The position numbers were made by a program, and so were the translations under genes. From an uncultured Acidobacteriota bacterium (GTDB lineage: Bacteria > Acidobacteriota > Terriglobia > Bryobacterales > Bryobacteraceae), in assembly GCA_937952345.1 (NCBI GenBank), contig CALFYN010000295.1:1-15388 (forward strand): a DNA stretch of 15,388 bases, given 5' to 3'. Below the pieces are notes generated by a model. That model did not search any database and was not told the DNA's origin. It saw nothing but the letters and a program-made list of their open reading frames with translations. Numbering within the stretch: the stretch's first letter is position 1; every line of letters begins with the position of its first letter. Below are positions 1 to 7,682 of this stretch, piece after piece.

Positions 1-1292
1 TCTCCCAGGAAGCGCCCCGCCGATTGATCCATGCGCAGCGTGCGTCCCACCCGCAGCGCAATATTCGCCAGATGGCAGAACGCCGCCGACCGCGCCCCGA
101 TCTCGATCTCCGCGTTCAGCAGCTTGTAATTGCGTGCCCGAATGGCGTCGAAAAAGTTCTTCATGTGCGGAGCCGTATCTTCCCCGGTGCCTTTTTCATC
201 CAGGGTCTTTTCGTATTTCTCGCGCGACCCCGCGCCGGAACCACGAGCCGCCTCGCCGCTGATATTCCCCGCCGTGCTCTTGTAAATCTGCAGCCCGCCG
301 TGATCCACCACCAGAAATCCCAAATCGCCGAAGAAAATATTGCCCACATAGTTCGGTCCGCGCAACGGCACCAGGCCCTCCGGCGGTGTCGGCAGATTCC
401 GGGCGTCGAAGCTCATCTGCGCCCCCGCGAATGCGAACGAAGTCTGCTGCGAATTCGGCGTCTCCTGATCGTCCTTCCACAAATACTTCCCGCCGCTCGA
501 TTGCACCGTTTCCGGCCATCCCCCACGTCCCAATCCCCACAGCGCGACATCCATCTCATGCACGCCCTGATTTCCGATATCGCCGTTGCCCGTATCCCAA
601 AACCAGTGCCAATTGTAGGCGAATTTGTTTTTGCTGTAGGGCTTCATCTGCGCCGGCCCCAGAAATTTCTCCCAATCGAGCCCGGGCGGCACCGGTTCAT
701 CCGGCGAATGTCCAATCGAAAAACGCCGCCGGTAGCAAATCCCCCGCGCATGATACACCTGCCCGATCGCGCCTTCCTGCATCAGTTTGATCGCCCGCTG
801 CTTGTGCCCGATCGACCGGCTCTGCGATCCCACCTGCACCATCCGGTTGTACTTGCGCGCCGCCGCCACCATCTGGTGTCCCTCGAAAATATTGTGGCTG
901 GCGGGCTTTTCCACATACACATCCTTGCCCGCCTGGCACGCCCAAATCGTGGCCAGCGCATGCCAGTGATTTGGCGTCGCGATCGACACCGCATCCACGT
1001 CCTTCGATTCATACATCGCCCGCATATCGGCGTAATCTTTCGGAGCGTGGCCCTTTTCCTTCTGAATCCGCGCCACGGCCCGCTCCCGCGCCGCCTGATT
1101 CACATCCACCACCGCCGCGATGCGGCAGTCCGTATCCAGCGACCCATAGAACTTCATATGGTCGTTGCCTCGCCCGCCCAATCCGACGATGCCTACCTGA
1201 ATCCGGTCGTTGGCCCCCAAGATGGGGAATTGCGCCGTGGCGATGGCCGCCGATGCCTGCAGAAACTTTCTTCGATTGGATGTGGATTTCAT
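1..1292 (-). CDS. Tat-exported Gfo/Idh/MocA family oxidoreductase, 3' end missing
   Basis: The minus-strand frame stays open for 430 codons from an ATG at 1292 to the window edge, so the C-terminus is cut off. The start is supported by AGGAG (1299-1303 on the plus strand) six bases upstream. Residues 5-12 (SNRRKFLQ) look like a twin-arginine signal, suggesting export. A Rossmann nucleotide-binding motif follows at about 33-43 (VGIVGLGGRGN). The family signature EKP is at 128-130, and a stretch at 229-251 includes GNGDIGNQG and His245, the position usually catalytic in this family. Such proteins use a bound NAD(P)(H) to oxidise or reduce sugars and related compounds; the substrate cannot be read from sequence. 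It lies 54 bp downstream of the REC-phosphatase gene on the same strand, so co-transcription is possible, but no functional link is evident. Family confidence is high. Confidence 0.93.
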   Translation of the reverse strand, partial: MKSTSNRRKFLQASAAIATAQFPILGANDRIQVGIVGLGGRGNDHMKFYGSLDTDCRIAAVVDVNQAARERAVARIQKEKGHAPKDYADMRAMYESKDVDAVSIATPNHWHALATIWACQAGKDVYVEKPASHNIFEGHQMVAAARKYNRMVQVGSQSRSIGHKQRAIKLMQEGAIGQVYHARGICYRRRFSIGHSPDEPVPPGLDWEKFLGPAQMKPYSKNKFAYNWHWFWDTGNGDIGNQGVHEMDVALWGLGRGGWPETVQSSGGKYLWKDDQETPNSQQTSFAFAGAQMSFDARNLPTPPEGLVPLRGPNYVGNIFFGDLGFLVVDHGGLQIYKSTAGNISGEAARGSGAGSREKYEKTLDEKGTGEDTAPHMKNFFDAIRARNYKLLNAEIEIGARSAAFCHLANIALRVGRTLRMDQSAGRFLG

Positions 1293-1346
1293 CGCGCGCT
1301 CCTTAGCTTGTTTTGCGCTGTCCATTGTAACGCGTTGCCCTACGAT

Positions 1347-2453
1347 TCACACCGCTCGCGCCACAACAACCGTCCAATCGTCCCGCCCCGCCACTCGCGC
1401 ATACCGTTGCAACGAATCCTGCACGGCCCCCACCATCTCCGGCACGGAGCCTCCGGCCGCCGATCGCACAACCTCCGCCAATCTCTCATCCCCGTACAGG
1501 TCGCCCTTCTCGTTCTGCGCCTCCACCACCCCATCGCTAAACAGAACCAGCCAATCCCCTGGGTAGAGCCGCACCTCCGCGCACTGCGGCCGGATGTGCC
1601 GGAACGCCCCCAGCACTGTCGCCGTCGGCTCCAGTCGCGCCAACTCACCCGAAGCGCGCAGCACGAAAGGCGGATTATGCCCGCAGTTGGCAAACCGCAA
1701 CAGGCGCGTATCATCGTCATAATCCCCGATAAACGCCGTCGCGAAATGCTCCGGCGCTGTGCTCTCGAAAAACAACGCATTCACCTGCGCCAGCAACCCC
1801 GTCCAATCCGACGGCGCAGCCTGGCACAGAGAGCGAAGCGTCGCCTGTAGATTCGCCATTAGCAGTGCCGCCGCCATTCCCTTTCCACACACATCCGCCA
1901 GCACCAATCCCAAACGCCCCGCCCCCAGCGCGATGAAATCATAGTAATCGCCACCCACCGCGCCCGCCTCGACGCAAAGCCCCTGGTAGGACAAAGTCCG
2001 CAACACCGGCAGCGACCGTGGAAACAACTGGTTTTGAACCTGTCTCGCAATCGTCAGATCGTCCCGCATGCCGCCCGCCGGCACGCGCCGGTAGTTCTTC
2101 CGCAATGTCGACACCAGCCCTGCGTTATCCCACGGCTTTGTCACGAAATCCACCGCCCCTCGCCGCATCGCTTCTACTGCCAACTCGATACTCGACCACG
2201 CTGTCATCACAATCGCCGGCGGCGCCGCCGGTAACTCCTTCAAGTGCGACAACAGATCCAGCCCCTCCGCCCCGGATGTCGTATCGCGCGTGTAATTCAG
2301 ATCCATCAGGATCAGGTCATACGGATGGTGCGCCGCAGCCCGTAAGACCTCAGCCGGACTCGATACCGCCTCGGATTGGATGCCTTCCCCCTTCAGCAAC
2401 AGCCGCAGGGCCATCAGGACATCGGGTTGATCGTCAGCAACCAACACCTTCAT
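1347..2453 (-). CDS. Response regulator fused to PP2C/SpoIIE-type serine phosphatase (RsbU-like)
   Basis: A 368-residue protein. Residues 1-120 form a receiver domain: acidic pair D7-D8, phosphoacceptor D51 in LILMDLNY, T84 and K106. After a linker, residues about 130-368 form a PP2C-type phosphatase. Its metal-binding motifs are intact: VGGDYYD (D169), LADVCGKGMAAALL (D187), NCGHNPP, FSDGVVEAQN (D307) and DDWTVVV (D359). The family acts in partner-switching control, dephosphorylating an anti-sigma-factor antagonist when the receiver is phosphorylated; the partner is not in this window. There is no helix-turn-helix, so output is through dephosphorylation rather than DNA binding. I chose the ATG at 2453 because the first receiver strand (MKVLVADD) begins there. 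An in-frame ATG at 2483 has an AGGGTG ribosome site and would add ten residues. It is divergent from ccmE. Confidence 0.92.
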   Translation of the reverse strand: MKVLVADDQPDVLMALRLLLKGEGIQSEAVSSPAEVLRAAAHHPYDLILMDLNYTRDTTSGAEGLDLLSHLKELPAAPPAIVMTAWSSIELAVEAMRRGAVDFVTKPWDNAGLVSTLRKNYRRVPAGGMRDDLTIARQVQNQLFPRSLPVLRTLSYQGLCVEAGAVGGDYYDFIALGAGRLGLVLADVCGKGMAAALLMANLQATLRSLCQAAPSDWTGLLAQVNALFFESTAPEHFATAFIGDYDDDTRLLRFANCGHNPPFVLRASGELARLEPTATVLGAFRHIRPQCAEVRLYPGDWLVLFSDGVVEAQNEKGDLYGDERLAEVVRSAAGGSVPEMVGAVQDSLQRYARVAGRDDWTVVVARAV

Positions 2454-2623
2454 CACCCCTACTAAGGGCAATCGCTGAACCATCTCAACACCCTGTACTA
2501 TGAACAAGATGCGCGGTTGTGCCCGCTCTCCTTCGTCCGCAACCGCGAAACGCCATCCCAAAACCGGACGCCCCGGTGACAACTTTTTGCAAAGCCCGCT
2601 GAAACCCGTTATCCCACCCAAGC

Positions 2624-2629
2624 TATACT
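2624..2629 (+). promoter_or_regulatory. Candidate -10 box of the ccm cluster
   Basis: TATACT lies 18 bp before the ccmE ATG, in the 194-bp spacer between two divergent genes. It matches TATAAT at five of six positions. No good -35 hexamer is visible at 16-18 bp; TTGCAA at 2587-2592 is too far upstream. A weak ribosome site (CAGG, ending 2638) sits nine bases before ATG 2648. The call rests on the -10 match and position only. The rest of the spacer shows no other clear signal. Confidence 0.3.
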
Positions 2630-2647
2630 GTTGTCAGGTACTTGGAC

Positions 2648-3082
2648 ATGAACACTTACATGAAGTTCGGGGTGCTGATGACCGTCATCGTGGGTACGCT
2701 CATGTGGCTCGCCGTCGGCGGTGTCAACGAAACGAAAACCTACTACAAGACGGTTGGCGAACTGGAGGCCTTGCATGGCGAGGCAAAGACCAAGCGTTTG
2801 CGCGTGGCCGGCGACGTCCAGCCCGGTTCCATCGTGCGCAAAGGCAAGGAAGTGGAATTCGTTCTCACGCAGGAAGCAAAGACGCTCAAAGTCGTTTACA
2901 TCGGCTCCGACCCACTGCCCGACACCTTCCGTGACCGCGCCCAGGCTGTTGCCGACGGCAAGCTCGGCATCGACGGCGTGTTCCATGCCACTCGCATCCA
3001 GGCCAAATGTGCTTCCAAGTACGAAGCCAAGCCCGGCCAGCCGCAGAATGCTCCCGTCTATCAGGACAAGCGCGCCTCGTAA
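2648..3082 (+). CDS. ccmE: Cytochrome c maturation heme chaperone CcmE, Cys-type variant
   Basis: A 144-residue protein with one N-terminal membrane anchor (about 5-25) followed by the periplasmic beta-barrel typical of CcmE (VAGDVQPGSI..., LKVVYIGSDPLPDTFRDRAQ). The family takes heme from CcmC/D, holds it covalently and delivers it to CcmF/H. In most bacteria the heme is bound by the His of an HxxxY motif near the C-terminus. Here the equivalent place reads KCASKY, giving Cys121 and Tyr125; the codon at 3008-3010 is TGT. A Cys-type CcmE is known from archaea and Desulfovibrio. The ATG at 2648 is preferred over an in-frame TTG at 2642 because AGG at 2636-2638 is better spaced from it. First gene of the ccm cluster, 36 bp before ccmF. 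Confidence 0.93.
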   Translation: MNTYMKFGVLMTVIVGTLMWLAVGGVNETKTYYKTVGELEALHGEAKTKRLRVAGDVQPGSIVRKGKEVEFVLTQEAKTLKVVYIGSDPLPDTFRDRAQAVADGKLGIDGVFHATRIQAKCASKYEAKPGQPQNAPVYQDKRAS

Positions 3083-3118
3083 GGCAGCAGTCCATTCAAT
3101 GCTTTCTAAGGAGACCTC

Positions 3119-5134
3119 ATGGAGAATCTAGGGGCACTTGCGATCCTCCTCGCTCTTTGTTTGTCCGGCTATGCCGTCCTGGCAAGCGTCGTAGGGAAAC
3201 TGCGCAACAAGCCGTTGCTTGTACTCAGCGGCGAACGCGCCGTGTACACCATCTGGTTGTTGCTGACCACCGCCTCCGGCCTTCTGCTATACGGGTTGCT
3301 CGCCGGCGATTTCCGCTTGGCCTATGTGGCCCGGCACAGCAATCGCGCCATGCCGGTACTGTACAAAATTGCGGCGTGGTGGGGCGGCATGGAAGGTTCC
3401 CTCCTGCTCTGGGCATGGATTCTCTCCACATATAGTGCTGTTGTCGTTTGGGCCAACCGCCGCAAGTTCCGCGACATGATGCCTTACACCACCGCCATCC
3501 TCATGGCGGTGCAGTGCTTCTTCCTCGTGCTCATCGCCTTCCCCGAAAATCCCTTCGAAGTACTCGCCGTCGGCAAGGGCATCACCGAAGTGCCCGATGG
3601 CAACGGTCTCAACCCGCTCCTGCAGTACTGGACGATGGCCATCCATCCCCCGATGCTCTACCTCGGCTACGTCGGTTTCGTGGTGCCGTTCGCCTTCGCC
3701 ATGGCCTCATTGATCACCCGCCAGCCCGGAGACGCCTGGATCCACACCACCCGCCGCTGGACGCTGTTCACCTGGATGTGCCAGTCCACCGGCATTCTAC
3801 TTGGCGCCGGTTGGGCTTACGCAGTGCTCGGTTGGGGCGGCTACTGGGGCTGGGATCCGGTGGAAAATGCATCCCTCCTCCCCTGGATCACCGCCACCGC
3901 CTTCCTCCACTCCGTGATGATGCAGGAAAAGAAAGGGATGATGAAGGTCTGGAACATGGTGCTCATCGCCTCCACCTTCTTCCTCTGCATCTTCGGCACA
4001 TTCCTCACCCGCAGCGGCATCGTCGGATCAGTTCACGCCTTCGCCCAATCCCCCATCGGTAAGTACTTCGTGGCGTTCCTCGCTGTCGGCATCGCCGCCA
4101 CCGTCTATCTGATTCTTGACCGCCTGGATTACCTCAAGAGCGACGCCCATCTGGAAAGCGTGCTCTCCCGCGAATCCAGCTTCCTCTTCAACAACCTCAT
4201 CCTGCTTGCCTCCTGCTTCGCCGTCCTCTGGGGCACCATCTTCCCCGTCATCTCCGAAGCCGTCACCGGCGAAAAGATCAGCGTCGACGCCCCCTTCTAT
4301 AACCGGGTTAACGTGCCCATCGGCTTGTTCCTCCTCTTGCTGACAGGCGTTGGTCCGCTCATCGCCTGGCGCCGGTCGTCCTGGGAATCGCTCAAACGGG
4401 CGTTCCGCTGGCCCACTATCGTCGGCGTCGCCGTCATGGCCGTGGCCGCTGCACTTGGAGCACTCCACTTCTACGCGCTCATGTCGTTCGGCCTCTGCGC
4501 CTTCGTCACCACCACCATCTTCATGGAGTTCTGGAAAGGCGCCCGTGCCATCTCTTCGAAGACGCACCAGAACCTGATCGCCGCCATGGTCGAGCTCACC
4601 CACCGCAACACCCGCCGCTACGGAGGATACATCGTACACATGGCGATGGTGTTCCTCTTCCTCGGCTTCACTGGCGCCGCCTTTAATAAAGACGCCACTC
4701 ACGATGTCCGCGTCGGAGACAAGTTCACCATCGGCCGCTATGATCTGAAGATCCGCGATCTGCTCGACGGCGACAACCCGAATTACTCCTGGCGCAAAGC
4801 CATTGTCGAAGTGTCCGTCGGTGGCAGCGTCATCGATACGCTCGAACCCGAACAGCGCGTCTACAAAGCCAGCAGCCAGCCTACCAGCGAGGTCGCAATC
4901 CGCCGCCGCCTCAACGAAGATCTATACCTCAACTTCGCCGGCGTCACCAACGACGGAAAGAACCTGGCCATCATCCAGTCCTACGTTTTCCCGCTCGTGA
5001 GCTGGATCTGGGTCGGCTTCTACACCATGCTTATTGGCACAATTATCTGCCTCATCCCTCCCAAGGTGAAGATGCAGCACATGAAAACCGAAACCGTGGG
5101 AATCGTGAAAAAGAATGCCCCTGTACATCCGTAG
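3119..5134 (+). CDS. ccmF: Cytochrome c heme lyase subunit CcmF
   Basis: A 671-residue, multi-spanning inner-membrane protein close to the usual CcmF size. It carries the tryptophan-rich WWD heme-handling segment at about 238-256 (GWGGYWGWDPVENASLLPW). Four histidines match the positions known to ligate heme in CcmF: His176 (AIHPPM), His264 (FLHSVMM), His306 (GSVHAFAQSP) and His507 (GYIVHMAM). The C-terminal part after about 520 is a periplasmic domain followed by a last membrane span at about 626-646. CcmF receives heme from CcmE and, with CcmH, attaches it to the CxxCH cysteines of apocytochrome c on the outer face of the membrane. A strong ribosome site, AAGGAG at 3108-3113, precedes the ATG by five bases. 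Its last 20 bases overlap ccmH, implying coupled translation. Confidence 0.98.
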   Translation: MENLGALAILLALCLSGYAVLASVVGKLRNKPLLVLSGERAVYTIWLLLTTASGLLLYGLLAGDFRLAYVARHSNRAMPVLYKIAAWWGGMEGSLLLWAWILSTYSAVVVWANRRKFRDMMPYTTAILMAVQCFFLVLIAFPENPFEVLAVGKGITEVPDGNGLNPLLQYWTMAIHPPMLYLGYVGFVVPFAFAMASLITRQPGDAWIHTTRRWTLFTWMCQSTGILLGAGWAYAVLGWGGYWGWDPVENASLLPWITATAFLHSVMMQEKKGMMKVWNMVLIASTFFLCIFGTFLTRSGIVGSVHAFAQSPIGKYFVAFLAVGIAATVYLILDRLDYLKSDAHLESVLSRESSFLFNNLILLASCFAVLWGTIFPVISEAVTGEKISVDAPFYNRVNVPIGLFLLLLTGVGPLIAWRRSSWESLKRAFRWPTIVGVAVMAVAAALGALHFYALMSFGLCAFVTTTIFMEFWKGARAISSKTHQNLIAAMVELTHRNTRRYGGYIVHMAMVFLFLGFTGAAFNKDATHDVRVGDKFTIGRYDLKIRDLLDGDNPNYSWRKAIVEVSVGGSVIDTLEPEQRVYKASSQPTSEVAIRRRLNEDLYLNFAGVTNDGKNLAIIQSYVFPLVSWIWVGFYTMLIGTIICLIPPKVKMQHMKTETVGIVKKNAPVHP

Positions 5135-5585
5135 GCTTCTTCTGGTGTTGGTGGCCGGGCTCTGTCTGGCCCAAAGCTCTTCCGATATGCTGACCCCGGC
5201 CATCCGCCGTGTCGGCGACCGCCTCGCCTGCCTCTGCGGATCGTGCAAGAACACCGTCGCCACTTGCTCCATGCTGGGCTGCCACTACTCTGCCCCCGCA
5301 CGCGAACGCATCGCAAAACTCCAAGCCGAAGGGAAAACCGACGACGAAATCATCGACGATTTCATCAAGCGTGAAGGCAAGCGCGCACTCGCCGTGCCGC
5401 CCGCCGAAGGCTTTCATCTGCTCAGTTGGGTGATGCCTTTCGTGGCTATTGGCTTGGGGCTCGCCGCCATCTGGGCGTGGGTGCAGCGCAATCGCAAGCC
5501 TGCCACCGCCCCCGCTGCCGTCGATGCCGCGGTCCTCAATCGCTATCAGGCCGAGATCGACAAAGATCTCGCCAAATTGGAATAA
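5115..5585 (+). CDS. ccmH: CcmH-type cytochrome c biogenesis protein with extra cysteines
   Basis: A 156-residue protein: signal sequence (about 5-20), a short periplasmic helical domain, one membrane span (about 103-123) and a cytoplasmic tail. The family CxxC is present as LCGSCKN (Cys41, Cys44), comparable to the usual LRCxxCQN. The downstream helix KLQAEGKTDDEIIDDFIKR is typical of CcmH/NrfF. The family reduces or binds apocytochrome thiols and works with CcmF. Three further cysteines flank the motif (Cys39, Cys51, Cys56), giving a C-x-C-x2-C-x6-C-x4-C cluster. This is the short form, without the long C-terminal TPR part (CcmI) fused in some proteobacterial CcmH proteins. The start overlaps the end of ccmF by 20 bp and has only a weak ribosome site, so coupling with ccmF is likely. 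Confidence 0.9.
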   Translation: MPLYIRRLLLVLVAGLCLAQSSSDMLTPAIRRVGDRLACLCGSCKNTVATCSMLGCHYSAPARERIAKLQAEGKTDDEIIDDFIKREGKRALAVPPAEGFHLLSWVMPFVAIGLGLAAIWAWVQRNRKPATAPAAVDAAVLNRYQAEIDKDLAKLE

Positions 5586-5590
5586 TCCCG

Positions 5591-5995
5591 ATGCTCTTAG
5601 CCGCTTGTGCCCTCCTCGTCGCCGGCGCCGTCCTGCTCACACTCGGCGTGCGTGAAAAAGATCTCCCTCCCCCAGTGGCCGAATCCCCCGTTCAGCATCT
5701 TGAAGAACGCAAGGCACAGATCTACGAAAACCTCCGCGACCTGCAGTTTGAATACCGCGTCGGCAAACTCTCCGACGAGGACTACCAGAAGACTAAAACG
5801 GAGCTGCAAACCGAACTCGCCAAAGTCATGTCGCAGATTGACCAGACTGTTGGCGCCGCCCCTGTTGCCTCGAAAGCGGCGCCACCACCCAAACCCGAGC
5901 CCGGCACCGTCTGCCCGCACTGCGGCGCGAAATTCGAACAGCCGCTCAAGTTCTGCGGTGAATGCGGCAAACCCATGGTGGAGGGAGCGGCATGA
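5591..5995 (+). CDS. Membrane-anchored coiled-coil zinc-ribbon protein, CcmI-N-terminus-like
   Basis: A 134-residue protein with a hydrophobic N-terminal span (about 2-20). A charged helical stretch follows at about 35-85 (LEERKAQIYENLRDLQFEYR, then GKLSDEDYQKTKTEL), resembling the N-terminal segment of CcmI-like cytochrome biogenesis proteins. A Pro/Ala linker leads to a C-terminal double CxxC knuckle at Cys108, Cys111, Cys122 and Cys125 (VCPHCGAKF, FCGECGKPM), typical of a zinc ribbon. It starts five bases after the ccmH stop and its TGA overlaps the next ATG (ATGA), so it is firmly inside the operon. By inference it stands where ccmI might sit and may help hold or regulate the heme-ligation complex. 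The topology that puts the ribbon in the cytoplasm is not certain. No specific function is assigned. Confidence 0.8.
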   Translation: MLLAACALLVAGAVLLTLGVREKDLPPPVAESPVQHLEERKAQIYENLRDLQFEYRVGKLSDEDYQKTKTELQTELAKVMSQIDQTVGAAPVASKAAPPPKPEPGTVCPHCGAKFEQPLKFCGECGKPMVEGAA

Positions 5996-6984
5996 AACTC
6001 GCATCGATCCTTCTTGCCCTTCCCCTCATGGCTGCCGTAGACGGCACCGTCCTCAACAAGACCACCGGCAAGCCGCAATCCGCCGCCACCGTGAGTATCT
6101 ATAAGTTGACCGAAGCGGGCCCCGAATCGCTCGAAACCGTGAAGAGCGATGCCGCCGGCAAGTATCTGCTCCAGACCACTCCCGGACCCGGCCCCCACTA
6201 CGTGCAAGTAGCCTTCGAAGGCGTCCTCTACACGAAAATGATGCCCCCCGGTTCCCCCACTACCGGCGTGCAAGTGGATGTGTACTCCTCCTCCGCCAGA
6301 CCCGGCGAAGCCAAGGTCACCCAACACATGATGCTCTTCGAGCCCATGGATTCGAAGCTGATCGTCACCGAAAACTTCATCTTCCAGAATCCCGGCGTCA
6401 CCGCCTTCAACTCGCCCGACACCGGCACCTTGCAGTTCTACATGCCCCCCGAAGCCGGAGGCAAGGTCCGCATCAGCGCCACCGCGCCGCAAAGCGTTGC
6501 CGTCGAGCGCTCTGCGATCCAAACGAAAACACCCAATGTATACGGCGTCGATTTCGCCATCAAGCCCGGCGAAACGCGCTTCCAGTTGAGCTACGAAATG
6601 CCGCTTCCCGAATCCGGCGTGTTCCAGGGCAGGTTACTCCATAAAGACGGCACCACCCGCCTGGTGACGCCTCGCGGCGTTACGCTCAAAGCCGACAATA
6701 TCAGCGAACTAGGCCGCGAACCCGCTACCCAGGCCGCCATCTACGATGTCAAAGGCACAGATCTCAAGCTCGAAATCAGTGGCAGCGGCTCCCTGCGCGC
6801 TCCCGAATCGAGCGGCGAAGAGGACGGCCCCAGCATCCAGGAAGTTCTGCCTCGCGTCTACGACCAGGTCACCATCGTCCTCGTTCTCGCCATTGGCATT
6901 CTCGCCCTCGGCTTTGCCTTGATCTATCGCCAGCCCGGCCGCCCTGCCGCCGCCTCCGCCATCCAGAAGGGAAAACGCCACTGA
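5992..6984 (+). CDS. Secreted, C-terminally anchored carboxypeptidase-regulatory-like protein in the ccm operon
   Basis: A 330-residue protein with a short signal sequence (about 1-15). Residues about 16-82 form a carboxypeptidase-regulatory-like beta-sandwich (VDGTVLNKTTGKPQSAATVS, then KSDAAGKYLLQT). A second, beta-rich part of about 110-265 has no family I recognise. An acidic linker (SGEEDGPS, 274-281) precedes one membrane span at about 293-312 and a basic cytoplasmic tail. The start at 5992 overlaps the upstream stop as ATGA, and its own TGA overlaps the ccmA start (TGATG). It is therefore embedded in the ccm operon, but it is not one of the canonical Ccm components. Whether it takes part in cytochrome maturation is unknown. 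An anchored periplasmic scaffold is only one possibility. Confidence 0.75.
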   Translation: MKLASILLALPLMAAVDGTVLNKTTGKPQSAATVSIYKLTEAGPESLETVKSDAAGKYLLQTTPGPGPHYVQVAFEGVLYTKMMPPGSPTTGVQVDVYSSSARPGEAKVTQHMMLFEPMDSKLIVTENFIFQNPGVTAFNSPDTGTLQFYMPPEAGGKVRISATAPQSVAVERSAIQTKTPNVYGVDFAIKPGETRFQLSYEMPLPESGVFQGRLLHKDGTTRLVTPRGVTLKADNISELGREPATQAAIYDVKGTDLKLEISGSGSLRAPESSGEEDGPSIQEVLPRVYDQVTIVLVLAIGILALGFALIYRQPGRPAAASAIQKGKRH

Positions 6985-7682
6985 TGAGCGCCGTCTCCGT
7001 CGAGGGGATTTGGAAGTTCTACGGCGATTACCCCGCACTCCGCGAAATTGATTTCAAGGTCGAAAAGGGCCAGTGCCTCGCCCTGCTCGGCCGCAACGGA
7101 GCGGGTAAAACCACCATGCTCCGCATGCTCGCCGGCCTTCTCCGTCCGCAACGCGGTGCCATCCATCTGTTCGGCCGCGATTCCCGCCATGCCGACACCC
7201 GCGGCTCTTTCGGAGTCCTCGGCCACGGCATCGGTGTCTACGATGAACTCTCCGCTATCGAGAACCTGCGCCTCTTCGCTCAGGTCTACGGCATCGCCGA
7301 TGCCGACCGTGCGGCCAAGGAGTGGCTCGTTCGCACCCAGCTCGATCACGTCGCCGATTCCCTCGTCCGCGAATTCTCTCGCGGCATGCGCCAGCGCCTC
7401 GCCGTCGCCCGCGCCTTTCTTCACAGCCCGTCCCTGCTTCTCCTCGACGAACCATTCACTGCGCTCGATGACCGCGCCATCGCCCTCCTGCAGAGCCTGC
7501 TCAAAGCCGCCCTCGAACGCGGCGCAACGGTCATCATGTCCACCCATCAACTGCGCGAAGCCATGGAACTGGCCACGCACGTCGCCTTGCTCGCGCGCGG
7601 GCGCTTGAAGTTCCACGGCCCCCGCCCGGTGGAAATGCTCGAAGATCCCACCTGGCTCTACCGGGCATACGGAGAAGGCTGA
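6984..7682 (+). CDS. ccmA: Cytochrome c maturation ABC transporter ATPase CcmA
   Basis: A 232-residue ABC ATPase. Walker A is GRNGAGKT (36-43), the signature is FSRGMRQRL (131-139, a variant of LSGGQ), Walker B is LLLLDEP (151-157, Glu156), and the switch histidine is His188. The segment VLGHGIGVYDELSAIENL follows the CcmA pattern rather than that of other heme or drug exporters. CcmA sits on the cytoplasmic face with CcmB, and ATP hydrolysis releases heme-loaded CcmE from CcmC/D. The length fits the family (about 200-240). The ATG shares bases with the preceding stop (TGATG), and the gene overlaps ccmB in the same way, so translation of the three genes is probably coupled. Confidence 0.96.
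   Translation: MSAVSVEGIWKFYGDYPALREIDFKVEKGQCLALLGRNGAGKTTMLRMLAGLLRPQRGAIHLFGRDSRHADTRGSFGVLGHGIGVYDELSAIENLRLFAQVYGIADADRAAKEWLVRTQLDHVADSLVREFSRGMRQRLAVARAFLHSPSLLLLDEPFTALDDRAIALLQSLLKAALERGATVIMSTHQLREAMELATHVALLARGRLKFHGPRPVEMLEDPTWLYRAYGEG

Noticed and set aside
24..1850. 608-codon open frame on the plus strand
   Set aside because: It runs antisense through two well-supported minus-strand genes and across the spacer between them. The product is a low-complexity Arg/Pro/His mix with no motif, as expected from the complement of GC-rich codons.
2454..2621. N-terminal extension of the receiver-phosphatase gene to 2621
   Set aside because: The added 56 residues show no domain and would run into the ccmE promoter region. 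The receiver fold starts at MKVLVADD.
5426..5590. Longer upstream start for the zinc-ribbon gene
   Set aside because: The extension lies wholly inside ccmH in another frame and reads as Arg-rich sequence. The ATG at 5591 begins directly at a membrane span and fits the operon spacing.
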